Source of the DNA: CAYZUE01 sp964481825
Lineage (GTDB): Archaea; Hydrothermarchaeota; Hydrothermarchaeia; Hydrothermarchaeales; JALUUU01
Assembly: GCA_964481825.1 (NCBI GenBank)
Contig: CAYZUE010000007.1
Coordinates: forward strand, 1-39,967
Reading direction: 5' to 3'
DNA: 39,967 nt
Below the pieces are notes generated by a model. It was not told the origin of the DNA and did no database searches. It saw only the letters and a list, made by a program, of their open reading frames with translations. A program made the position numbers and the translations under genes. Positions 18,132-26,552 of the stretch are shown here, in pieces (within the stretch, counting starts at the first letter, position 1; each line of letters opens with the position of its first letter).

Positions 18132-19925
18132 ATGAATATGAAAGAAATACATATGATTATTAATTCTTTAAAATTTCGAAAAAAATTAATAATATTATTA
18201 ATCTTCCTAACTTTTGTTTATTCTTTATTAGAAGGGGCAAGTATAGGTCTGCTGTTACCAGTACTACAGCTAGTTGCTGAAGGTGATCTCTCATTGCTAA
18301 TAGAGCAAGGAGGCGTTTGGAAATATCTAGACTTAGCATACCGGACTATTGGATTCCCATTAAATTTGATAACTCTTGTTATTTCGATAATGTTTATCGT
18401 CTTATTGAGAGAAGGTCTTGGATATTTCCTTAAGATATATGCAGGTAAAATACAAGCCGACTATTCAGCACATCTAAGGAAAAAAGGGTTTAATAAGCTA
18501 ATACACGCTGATATTAGTTATTTCAATGAAAAAAAGGTGGGAAATATCATCAATACTTTTACAAATCAAATGACAACAGCCGGTTCAATGATATGGGTAT
18601 TCACCCAACTAATTACTACTTCTTTTCTAATGGTTATTTATATTTTTTTACTTCTTATGATGTCTTGGCAGATGACATTGCTGGCAGTAGGAGTCATTAT
18701 TATCTTGTCTCTTTCAATTCAACGTCAAATTAAGTATTCAAGGAAATACGGAAAAAATCTGGTTAAATTAACTGACACCCTACATCAATTCCTATCACAA
18801 AAATTAACTGGGGCAAGGGTAGTCAAAGCCTCAACTATGGAAAACTTTGAAACAAGAAAATTTGATAATATAGTTGAGAAAATTGCTTTAAATCAATTTC
18901 TACAGGTGATAAGTCAGGGTAAAATTTACGTTATTTTTAGTGTGTTTGCTACGGTTGCAATTTTAGGTATATTTTATTTTTCTGTCGAGATTATCCAAAT
19001 GTCCTTAGCTGAGCTAGCGCTTTTTTTCTTTATTATTATAAGAATGAACCCATATGCGATGAACATAAATACTCAACGACATGCTCTTGCTAATACACTT
19101 GGACCAGTTGAAAATGCTTTTCAAACACTTGATGAAATTCCAAAGTGGATGAAGATAAAAAGTGGTGAGAAAATTTTTACTGAACTAAAAGAGAGTATTC
19201 AATTGAAAAATGTTAATTTTTCATATGATAAAACCTCTGTATTAAAAAATATCAACCTTAAGATAAAAAAGGGCGAGATGGTTGCTATAGTAGGTGCTTC
19301 AGGAACAGGAAAATCTACTCTTGCAGATTTATTTTTGAGATTTTATGACCCTTCATCAGGAGATATGAAGATAGATGGCGTTGATATAAAGGATTTTGAT
19401 ATAGCCTCTTTACGTAGTAAAATAGGATTTGTAACACAAGATACATTTCTTTTCAATGATACAGTCGAAGCAAATATTTCATATGGCACTGCTCAACTTT
19501 CTAAGGAAGAGATAATAAAAGTAGCAAAAATTGCGAAAACGCATAACTTCATAACAAAATTGCCGAAAGGATATCAAACTATTATCGGTGAACGAGGTGT
19601 AAAACTCTCTGGGGGTCAAAGACAGCGCTTAGCATTGGCCAGAACAATGATAAAAAAACCAGAAATAATCATACTAGATGAAGCAACAAGCAACCTTGAT
19701 TCAGAGTCGGAGCAATTAATCCTAGAATCAATAAAAGAAATTCGTAAAAGATGTACAATTATTGCAATAGCCCATCGATTATCAACAATAGAAAATGCTG
19801 ATAGGATTATAGTTCTTGAAAGGGGAATGATAACGGAGGAGGGTAAACATGAAGATTTGTTGAAAAAAGGAAAAACTTATTCAAAGTATTATAACCTACA
19901 ATTTAGTGAAAGAAATAATATTTAG
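18132..19925 (+). CDS. ABC exporter, membrane and ATPase domains fused (PglK/MsbA-like)
   Basis: The 597-residue half-transporter has an N-terminal six-helix membrane domain (about 1-310) and a C-terminal ATPase domain (about 345-597). The ATPase shows Walker A GASGTGKST at about residue 388, the Q-loop in VTQDTFLFND, signature LSGGQRQRLALA, Walker B IIILDEATSNLD and switch histidine IAIAHRLSTIE. Full exporters of this layout include MsbA and the lipid-linked oligosaccharide flippase PglK. In this locus flipping of a lipid-linked glycan is the natural inference. It is the only transporter in the window. The start could be 18132 or the ATG at 18138. Confidence 0.9.
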   Translation: MNMKEIHMIINSLKFRKKLIILLIFLTFVYSLLEGASIGLLLPVLQLVAEGDLSLLIEQGGVWKYLDLAYRTIGFPLNLITLVISIMFIVLLREGLGYFLKIYAGKIQADYSAHLRKKGFNKLIHADISYFNEKKVGNIINTFTNQMTTAGSMIWVFTQLITTSFLMVIYIFLLLMMSWQMTLLAVGVIIILSLSIQRQIKYSRKYGKNLVKLTDTLHQFLSQKLTGARVVKASTMENFETRKFDNIVEKIALNQFLQVISQGKIYVIFSVFATVAILGIFYFSVEIIQMSLAELALFFFIIIRMNPYAMNINTQRHALANTLGPVENAFQTLDEIPKWMKIKSGEKIFTELKESIQLKNVNFSYDKTSVLKNINLKIKKGEMVAIVGASGTGKSTLADLFLRFYDPSSGDMKIDGVDIKDFDIASLRSKIGFVTQDTFLFNDTVEANISYGTAQLSKEEIIKVAKIAKTHNFITKLPKGYQTIIGERGVKLSGGQRQRLALARTMIKKPEIIILDEATSNLDSESEQLILESIKEIRKRCTIIAIAHRLSTIENADRIIVLERGMITEEGKHEDLLKKGKTYSKYYNLQFSERNNI

Positions 19926-19942
19926 CTTTAGGATCCCTTATT

Positions 19943-21811
19943 ATGAACCAAGATAAAATACTTGTCATTGAAAAATTAAACTTATTATCATTATTTTATT
20001 CTATATTTTTTTCGACAAAATTCAAGAATATTTATTACTTTTCAAAAAATCCTTCTTCCACTTCTTATCGAATTTATAAAGTATTATTTTCGGAAAAGAA
20101 AATGATACAACTAAATTACGATAGTTTCCCCGGATCATATTACGATGTTGAGAAAGAAAGTACTTGTACAATTAACGATAAATTTTACAATGATATAAAA
20201 AAAAATAGTGGTTTCATAGATTCATTATTAAAATTTAAAAATGATCCTAGAATTGAACTTTCAATAAAGTATTTACTTCTACAAACATATTCAGTAACCA
20301 GGGCCAAGGCCTTGTTTTTTTTAAAAAAAATAATTAAGAAGAACAATTACACTATAGTTTTTTTACCCTGTGATAATGTTGATTTTAGTATCTACCTACC
20401 GAATTCTTTTATTCCAAATCGATTGAAGTATACAATCCCAACATCGTTCATAATTCTAAATAAATTAAACGAATTCATCAACCGGAAATTAATACTATAT
20501 TTTGCAACTAAACAGGTTATAGGATTATTATTATATAGGGGACTTAGATTTGGAAAAAGAAAAAAGGAAAAATTCAAAATTGCATTTGATATTCTCAAGA
20601 GTGGCCTTCATTGGAATGACATGTACCATGAGACTTTCTTGTATGATGATAAACATTTGAAACCAAATAAAATTCTTCATGTGATAAGGGAAACAACAAC
20701 AGACGAAGATACAATAAAATATTTTAAAAAAAAGGATTATCCCTACATTGAATTTGGAAAGGTAAAAATACCTGGTGACTATTATATAAAAAGAGTCCTA
20801 ATTGGTTTTTATTTAAAAACAGTTATAACAAACGTGATAAGATTTTTAACTATCCCAAGTGTTTATTCAAAAGTCGGTATTAGAGTAGCTACGGATATCA
20901 TTCAAAATGAGATTTTTTTTACTAAATATGATATAAAAGTGTTTGTTGCTAGAGATGAGTATTTTCACACACACATTTTACGATCAATAATATTAAATGA
21001 ACGTGGTGGGAAGACTGTTGGATTTGACCACGGTAATGCTTGTTTGATTACACAACATAATGCCTATATTAGCTTTGATTACTATTGCGTGTGGGGCGAA
21101 TTTTTTAAAAAACTACGTGAAAAGAGTTTAAGTAATACTAAAAACGTTGAAATAATTGGGCCTGGGATTTATGGATTAGACAAAACTTACAACTTTATCC
21201 AGGAAAATATAGTTCCTAAATGGTATAAGAATTTAAAAAATAAATACAAGATAATAACGGTAATTGGTACGACATTTGACCCTGATTTGTATATTACCGA
21301 AGAACACGTTCTACATTTTTACAAAACAGCATTGTCAGTACTCTCGAAATATGATGACGTGTTTATCGTGATTAAACCTAAGTCCACAGAATTTAAAAAT
21401 AGAAAATTTAAAGAATTATTAAAAGATTGTAAAAGAGTCCGTGTAGAAGAAGGTAGAAATCCATTCACTTATGAACTTATCCCAATAACCGATATCTTAA
21501 TATGTATAAATGCTTCTACCGTGGGTCTGGAGGCAATGGCAGCAGGAAAGAAGGTCCTATTTTATGAAGTTTCAGACTGGAAGGAACATCATATGCAGAT
21601 ATACGATGAACATCTAGTGAGTTTTAACTCAAACGATCTTCAAAAAAACGTATCATGGATTTTAAAAGGAAATTATTTACCCAGAAAAAAAATAGACGAT
21701 ATTCGCAAAAACTATAACTTAATATTCGATGGTCGGACCAATAAACGATTTAAAGATGTAATAAATAAAGCATTAGTAAGTGTCGAAAGTAGCAAGGATT
21801 TTTCATTATAA
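19943..21811 (+). CDS. Large surface-carbohydrate glycosyltransferase-like protein (GT-B type, unassigned)
   Basis: I do not recognise this 622-residue protein as a named family. The C-terminal third has hallmarks of a GT-B transferase: TVIGTTFDPDLYITEEH, DDVFIVIKPKS, then TDILICINASTVGLEAMAAGKKVLFYEV. This resembles surface carbohydrate biosynthesis and capsule synthesis proteins. The middle part contains GFDHGNACLITQHN and YYCVWGEFFKK, similar in layout to the cargo/acceptor region of those enzymes. The N-terminal 200 residues are lysine-rich with no clear motif. It follows the ABC exporter by 17 bases and is followed by a 214-base gap, so it probably ends that transcript. Confidence 0.65.
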   Translation: MNQDKILVIEKLNLLSLFYSIFFSTKFKNIYYFSKNPSSTSYRIYKVLFSEKKMIQLNYDSFPGSYYDVEKESTCTINDKFYNDIKKNSGFIDSLLKFKNDPRIELSIKYLLLQTYSVTRAKALFFLKKIIKKNNYTIVFLPCDNVDFSIYLPNSFIPNRLKYTIPTSFIILNKLNEFINRKLILYFATKQVIGLLLYRGLRFGKRKKEKFKIAFDILKSGLHWNDMYHETFLYDDKHLKPNKILHVIRETTTDEDTIKYFKKKDYPYIEFGKVKIPGDYYIKRVLIGFYLKTVITNVIRFLTIPSVYSKVGIRVATDIIQNEIFFTKYDIKVFVARDEYFHTHILRSIILNERGGKTVGFDHGNACLITQHNAYISFDYYCVWGEFFKKLREKSLSNTKNVEIIGPGIYGLDKTYNFIQENIVPKWYKNLKNKYKIITVIGTTFDPDLYITEEHVLHFYKTALSVLSKYDDVFIVIKPKSTEFKNRKFKELLKDCKRVRVEEGRNPFTYELIPITDILICINASTVGLEAMAAGKKVLFYEVSDWKEHHMQIYDEHLVSFNSNDLQKNVSWILKGNYLPRKKIDDIRKNYNLIFDGRTNKRFKDVINKALVSVESSKDFSL

Positions 21812-22025
21812 AAATAATGAAATTAGTGATATAAAGTTGTATATTAAAGTAAAGGGGATACCCGTTAGGATGAAATAGATGGTTTTATCATTTATAAGAA
21901 ATTCAATCATCCACTATATTTTCCATGCCAACTGTATAATATGTGTAATCTGATTAATATAATAGATATTCTTTAGCAAAGATAAAAATGTAACAAATGA
22001 CGAATATTAAATAGAGAAGATTTCA
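21812..22025. other. Intergenic stretch of 214 bases, possible promoter region
   Basis: This AT-rich gap follows the glycosyltransferase-like gene and precedes the third B12-type radical SAM gene. I see no open frame of note. A GTATAATATG stretch near 21935 could be a -10 element or TATA-like box, but no convincing partner element is present. It is the longest gap in the plus-strand series and a plausible start point for transcription of the legionaminate genes. Confidence 0.35.
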
Positions 22026-23471
22026 ATGAAGATTCTATTAGTCAATCCCCCCCACTATTTCGATGGGAAATCCCGTCTTCCTTCATTCTTTCCTCTAGGA
22101 TTAGCATATATAGCCCGATATTTAGTTAACAGAGGGCATGACGTTGAAGTATTTGACATCTGGGCGAATCAATGGGACAAAACTGTTACTCAAGAGAAAA
22201 TTAAAGAATTGACATATGATGTCGTCGGTATTAGTTCTCTATCTACGCAATATGGTTATGTTAAATGGCTTATCGAAAAATTTAAGCGTCACAGAGAGAT
22301 GGCTCCTATTGTTATTGGAGGTGCTTTACCTACCCTTTCTCCACAGGTAGTTCTAAACCATACTTTTGCAGATATATGCATAATAGGGGAAGGTGAGATA
22401 ACATTTCCTGATTTACTAGAACATATGGGCAGTTGGAAATCCGTCAAAGGTATTGCCTACAAAGATGGAGGAGAAATAAAAACTTCATCACCACGCAACT
22501 ATATACGTGACTTAGATAAAATTGAATTCCCTTTACGTGAAATATTCCCGGTTGATATTTATTTAAAATATGGATCTTTAGATGGTTACCCAGATATTAA
22601 ATCTATGAATGTAATAACTGGAAGAGGGTGCCCATATAACTGTGATTTTTGTTCAAAAGTATTCCTTAGACGACGAGAGCGTTCTCCAGAAAACGTTGCA
22701 GAAGAAATAGAAATGTTAAAAGAAAAATACAATATTAAAGCGATATTTTTCAACGATGAACTTTTAGTGAGTAGCAAACCACGAATGTATCGTCTTCTAG
22801 AACACATTAAGCCTCTCAATATTCTTTGGCAGGGCCAAGCACGTGTAAACACAGTAGATTTGCCATTATTAAAGGAAATGAAAAATGCAGGATGTATAAA
22901 AATAGGTTTAGGAATTGAAAGTGGAAGTCAACGTATCTTAAATAAAATGAATAAACAGACAACTGTTGAACAGAATATAAAAGCAATTAAAGCAGTAAAA
23001 AAAGCGGGAATCGACCCTATAATTCAAAGTATATATGGATACGAAGGAGAAAACAACAACACATTAAATGAAACAATTGAATTCTTTAAAAAAGCAGATA
23101 CTACACACGAAGGTTTTTTTGTATTAACACCCTTACCTGGAACTAAGCTCTATGATAGATGTATTGAAAAAGGCATAATTACTGACGAAGATGAGTACTT
23201 AACTAATTTGGAAGCAGGGTATAACCCAGATAGAAATACATTGATCAATTTAACGGAATTTAATAATGGAAAAGAGTTTTATGAAAAGAAAAAAATGCTG
23301 GAACAGCAAGTAGGATGGAATTATTTCAAACGTCATCCTCTTAACACTGTATCTGTAAGAACCCCTGGGAACAATATAATAAAAATTCCCTTGATTCTTG
23401 CACTCATGGGTCCAAATTGGTACAAATGGCTATTGAAATCGCGGGATAAACTGAGAGTTTCTGGAAAATAA
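22026..23471 (+). CDS. Radical SAM protein with N-terminal B12-binding-type domain (3 of 3)
   Basis: The 481-residue product opens MKILLVNPPHYF and has FFPLGLAYIARYLV, VIGGALPTLSP and IIGEGEITFPDLL of the B12-binding-type domain. The radical SAM motif CPYNCDFC lies at 202-209 (C202, C206, C209), followed by AIFFNDELLVSSK and LGIESGSQRILNKM. Its stop codon shares a base with an ATG before the CMP-sugar synthetase gene, so it is translationally linked to the legionaminate cassette. That suggests it modifies legionaminic acid, its precursor, or the finished glycan. The chemistry cannot be read from the sequence. Confidence 0.88.
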   Translation: MKILLVNPPHYFDGKSRLPSFFPLGLAYIARYLVNRGHDVEVFDIWANQWDKTVTQEKIKELTYDVVGISSLSTQYGYVKWLIEKFKRHREMAPIVIGGALPTLSPQVVLNHTFADICIIGEGEITFPDLLEHMGSWKSVKGIAYKDGGEIKTSSPRNYIRDLDKIEFPLREIFPVDIYLKYGSLDGYPDIKSMNVITGRGCPYNCDFCSKVFLRRRERSPENVAEEIEMLKEKYNIKAIFFNDELLVSSKPRMYRLLEHIKPLNILWQGQARVNTVDLPLLKEMKNAGCIKIGLGIESGSQRILNKMNKQTTVEQNIKAIKAVKKAGIDPIIQSIYGYEGENNNTLNETIEFFKKADTTHEGFFVLTPLPGTKLYDRCIEKGIITDEDEYLTNLEAGYNPDRNTLINLTEFNNGKEFYEKKKMLEQQVGWNYFKRHPLNTVSVRTPGNNIIKIPLILALMGPNWYKWLLKSRDKLRVSGK

Positions 23472-23472
23472 T

Positions 23473-23477
23473 GGAGG
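23473..23477 (+). promoter_or_regulatory. Shine-Dalgarno GGAGG fixing the start at 23483
   Basis: GGAGG is followed after 5 bases by ATG at 23483. The earlier ATG at 23471 overlaps the preceding stop and the motif itself, so the later ATG is preferred. Confidence 0.8.
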
Positions 23478-23482
23478 ATATA

Positions 23483-24193
23483 ATGGATAATCCTGAAGTT
23501 ATCGGAATAATCACTGCTAGAAAAGGGAGTAAAGGATTAAAAGATAAGAATATTAAAATTTTACGAGGAAAACCGGTTGTCTGGCATACAATTCAGCATT
23601 CAAAAAAAAGCACATTAATTAATAGGATTGTATGCTCTACAGACAGTCCTATAGTTGAAAAAATTGCTTCATCGGAGGGGATCGAGGTCATGTCACGACC
23701 AAATTATTTGGCTCAAGATGATACCCCCATTGAAGAAGTTCTTCTAAATGTAATTTCTACTCTAAATGAAAAAGAAAAATACTCCCCTGATATCCTAGTC
23801 CTACTTTATGCAAACGTTCCAATTAGAGCTACAGAAATAATTGATACTGCAATTAAGAAGCTAATTGATAAGAAATGTGATTGTGTTTTAACGGTAACAG
23901 ATGTAGGTAAGTTTCATCCAAATTGGATGATAAAAATAAAAGATGATGATAAATTAGACCTATTTTCTCCTACAGATATATATGTAAGACAAAAATTACC
24001 AGGGCTTTATATTCATGATGGAGCTGTAATAGTTATCAAATATCAGACTTTTATTCAAAAGCTGAAAAAAGATAATATTTACTCGATTTTTGGAAAGGAT
24101 ATAAGAGTAATTGTACAAAACCCTGGAGAAACTGTTGAAATAGACAACAAATACGATCTAATCATAGCTGAAATGCTTCTTAGGAATAAATAA
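23483..24193 (+). CDS. legF: CMP-nonulosonate (CMP-legionaminate-type) cytidylyltransferase
   Basis: The 236-residue enzyme belongs to the NeuA/LegF family, which activates a free nonulosonic acid with CTP. The N-terminal GIITARKGSKGLKDKNIK is the nucleotide-binding signature (R, GS and K residues). It is followed by RIVCSTDSPIVEKIA, DDTPIEEVLL and the C-terminal VEIDNKYDLIIAEMLL containing the late aspartate of the family. It is the first of six adjacent genes that together match the UDP-linked legionaminic acid route, which favours LegF over sialate-specific NeuA. The distinction rests on context rather than sequence. Confidence 0.85.
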   Translation: MDNPEVIGIITARKGSKGLKDKNIKILRGKPVVWHTIQHSKKSTLINRIVCSTDSPIVEKIASSEGIEVMSRPNYLAQDDTPIEEVLLNVISTLNEKEKYSPDILVLLYANVPIRATEIIDTAIKKLIDKKCDCVLTVTDVGKFHPNWMIKIKDDDKLDLFSPTDIYVRQKLPGLYIHDGAVIVIKYQTFIQKLKKDNIYSIFGKDIRVIVQNPGETVEIDNKYDLIIAEMLLRNK

Positions 24194-24194
24194 T

Positions 24195-25250
24195 ATGCAA
24201 ATAAAAATAGGAGATAAATTAGTGGGAAATAAAAGCCCAATTTTAATAGTTGCTGAGGCAGGGGTAAATCATAATGGAAATATCAATTTGGCAAAAAAAT
24301 TGGTTGACGCTGCGGTAGAAGCTGGGGCAGATGCAGTTAAATTCCAAACTTTTAATGCTGAAAATATAGTCACAATATCAGCTGAAAAAGCCAAGTATCA
24401 AAGAGAAAGAACTGGATCTGAAAAGCCGCAATATGATATGCTTAAAAAGTTGGAATTGACCGCTGAGGAATTTATCGAATTAGCCAAGTATTCTAGAAAA
24501 AGAGGGATAATATTCCTTTCTTCTCCTTTTGATGAAAATAGTGTAGATCTCTTGGATGAAATCGGAGTGCCAGCTTTTAAAATACCGTCTGGAGAAATAA
24601 CGAATTTCCCCCTGCTGAAGTATATAGCAAAAAAAGGTAAGCCAGTGATATTATCCACGGGCATGTCCACTTTAGAGGAAGTTAGAGAAGCACTGAAAGT
24701 GATAAAAAACAACGGGTCAAATGATGTTATTCTGCTCCATTGTGTGACCGGTTATCCCTCCAAGGTTAAAGATATGAACTTGCGGGTCATGGAAACCCTA
24801 AAAACCACCTTTGGCTTACCTATAGGGCTATCTGACCATACACTTGGCACAACTATACCCACAGCTTCGGTCGCGCTAGGTGCAGTTTTGTTAGAGAAAC
24901 ATTTCACCTTAGACAAAAACTTTATAGGACCAGATCATAAGGCTTCATTGGATCCAAAAGAACTATCGGGAATGGTCCTCGCCATTAGAGATGTGGAAAC
25001 CGCTTTAGGAAATGGTATTAAAAAGATAACCCAGGAGGAAGAAGAAATAAAGGCAGTCTTAAGAAAAAGCATAGTTGCGAAAGTAGATATCACGAAAGGT
25101 GCGATAATTCAGGAAGATATGCTAATTATTAAAAGACCTGCTTCTGGATTAGAACCAAAATTTATTGCGATCATTGTTGGGAGAAAAACAACACATAACA
25201 TTCGGAAAGACGAACCTATAAGTTGGGAAGCCATAGGAGAAAAATCATGA
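24195..25250 (+). CDS. legI: Legionaminate/N-acetylneuraminate synthase, full length with SAF domain
   Basis: The 351-residue NeuB-family enzyme condenses a 2,4-diacetamido hexose (or ManNAc) with phosphoenolpyruvate. It has VAEAGVNHNGNINLAKKL, ADAVKFQTF, KIPSGEITNFPLL, ILSTGMSTLEEV and LLHCVTGYPS. The metal-binding histidines are in LSDHTLG and EKHFTLD. The C-terminal region (about 285-350) has the SAF pattern with RKSIVAKVDITKGAIIQ and IKRPASGLEP. Unlike the short NeuB-like protein at 5618-6496 it is complete. Its TGA stop at 25248-25250 is followed at once, in the same frame, by the coding remnant of a PIG-L deacetylase. Context points to legionaminate rather than sialate. Confidence 0.9.
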   Translation: MQIKIGDKLVGNKSPILIVAEAGVNHNGNINLAKKLVDAAVEAGADAVKFQTFNAENIVTISAEKAKYQRERTGSEKPQYDMLKKLELTAEEFIELAKYSRKRGIIFLSSPFDENSVDLLDEIGVPAFKIPSGEITNFPLLKYIAKKGKPVILSTGMSTLEEVREALKVIKNNGSNDVILLHCVTGYPSKVKDMNLRVMETLKTTFGLPIGLSDHTLGTTIPTASVALGAVLLEKHFTLDKNFIGPDHKASLDPKELSGMVLAIRDVETALGNGIKKITQEEEEIKAVLRKSIVAKVDITKGAIIQEDMLIIKRPASGLEPKFIAIIVGRKTTHNIRKDEPISWEAIGEKS

Positions 25251-25403
25251 AAAATAGAAGCATTCCTGAAGTATCAGACGGAAAATAAAAAATATCCTCA
25301 TCCCAGAAGCCCTGCGGGAATCAAAATTTGGGCCAAACAGAGGGGGGATGAAATTTGTGTAGAGTATGCGGAAGCGTTTATATTGGTTAGAGAGGTTAGA
25401 TAA
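25251..25403 (+). pseudogene. 3' remnant of a PIG-L/LmbE deacetylase gene
   Basis: The 153 bases between legI and legG encode an open stretch of 50 codons ending in TAA. It reads KIEAFLKYQTE, then YPHPRSPAGI, AKQRGDE and YAEAFILVREVR. This matches the last 50 residues of PIG-L deacetylases. The intact copy at 8586-9251 has KIDALNCYQTE, SPHPRSERGI, MKRGGEV and EAAEAFMIIREKW in the same positions. There is no start codon for a full protein, and the zinc-binding N-terminal two thirds are gone. The remnant begins right after the legI stop and its own stop abuts the TTG start of legG. The simplest history is a deletion within an ancestral legI-deacetylase-legG operon. It probably persists because it holds the ribosome-binding site of legG. 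Confidence 0.85.
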
Positions 25404-26552
25404 TTGGTTAGAAAAATATGTGCAGTAACTGGTACAAGGGCCGAATATGGATTATTAAAACCTATTTTATTAGCGATTGAGCAACATCCAGAGTTGGAGT
25501 TCTCTTTAGTTCCATGTGGAATGCATCTCTCTAAAGAGTTCGGATATACAATAAAAGAAATTCAAAAAGACTTTAAAATTGATGCTACGGTGGATATGCT
25601 GTTAAGTAGCGATACGGGCAGTGCTATGGCCAAATCTGTAGGGATCGGAACAATTGGTTTTTCTCATGTATATGAAGCAATTAAACCTGATCTTGTCTTG
25701 GTCATCGGCGACCGCCTGGAACCTTTTGCTGCCGCAATTGCCGCTGTGTATATGAATATTCCGATAGCTCATGTTCATGGGGGGGAAATTTCCGCAGGTG
25801 TAGATGAGCCTGTTAGACATGCCATCACCAAATTAGCACATATCCATTTCGCCTCTACCGAGGAAAGTGCGGAAAGGATAATCAAGATGGGTGAAGAACC
25901 TTGGCGGGTCTTTATCTCCGGAGCCCCGGGTCTTGATACTATTTTAAACAAAAATTTAATAAAACCTGAGAAAATTTTAAAGCGATACGGCTTAGATTCA
26001 AAAAAACCTATAATACTGCTAATCCAGCATCCAGTGACCACCGAAGTTGATGAATCGGAGTTACAGATGAGGGAAACCTTAGAAGGCATTGTTGAACTCG
26101 AACATCAAACCGTTATTTTATATCCAAACGCAGATGCTGGCGGTCGTAAAATGATAGAGATACTAAAAAAATACATTGATAAATATCCTTTTATAAGAGC
26201 CTACAAAAGTATTCCGCATATAGAATATCTAAGCCTGATAAAAATTGCAAGTGTCATGGTGGGCAACTCAAGTAGTGGGATTATCGAAACTCCCCCTTTT
26301 CACCTTCCCGTTGTTAATATTGGTACGAGGCAAGAGGGAAGGCAAAGAGTTGAAAATATTTTAAATGTGGGATATAAAAAAGATGAAATTATCAAGGCTG
26401 TAAAGAAAGCCCTTTACGACGAGGATTTTAAAATAAGAGTTAAAAAGTGTAAAAACCCTTATGGAAGCGGCAAAGCTGGACAGAGGGTTGTAGATATTTT
26501 GAGTAATATAAAAATTGATAAAAAACTGATACAAAAAAAGATGGCTTATTGA
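25404..26552 (+). CDS. legG: NeuC/LegG-type hydrolyzing UDP-sugar 2-epimerase
   Basis: This 382-residue enzyme belongs to the UDP-GlcNAc 2-epimerase (hydrolyzing) family. In the legionaminate route LegG converts UDP-2,4-diacetamido-trideoxyglucose (UDP-diNAc-bacillosamine) to the free manno sugar. Motifs are AVTGTRAEYGLLKPIL, VIGDRLEPFAAAIAA, HVHGGEISAGVDE, HFASTEESAERI and GNSSSGIIETP. The start is TTG at 25404, right after the remnant stop codon, with GAGG 8 bases upstream inside the remnant. Codon choice in this gene looks more GC-rich than in its neighbours. An acetyltransferase gene begins on the next base after its stop, so they are co-translated. Confidence 0.9.
   Translation: MVRKICAVTGTRAEYGLLKPILLAIEQHPELEFSLVPCGMHLSKEFGYTIKEIQKDFKIDATVDMLLSSDTGSAMAKSVGIGTIGFSHVYEAIKPDLVLVIGDRLEPFAAAIAAVYMNIPIAHVHGGEISAGVDEPVRHAITKLAHIHFASTEESAERIIKMGEEPWRVFISGAPGLDTILNKNLIKPEKILKRYGLDSKKPIILLIQHPVTTEVDESELQMRETLEGIVELEHQTVILYPNADAGGRKMIEILKKYIDKYPFIRAYKSIPHIEYLSLIKIASVMVGNSSSGIIETPPFHLPVVNIGTRQEGRQRVENILNVGYKKDEIIKAVKKALYDEDFKIRVKKCKNPYGSGKAGQRVVDILSNIKIDKKLIQKKMAY

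Noticed and set aside
25248..25403. Read-through of the legI TGA into the in-frame deacetylase remnant, giving a fusion protein (selenocysteine or stop suppression)
   Set aside because: The remnant lacks the zinc-binding N-terminal part and legI is already full length with its SAF domain, so a fusion would gain nothing obvious. Deletion leaving a relic is simpler.
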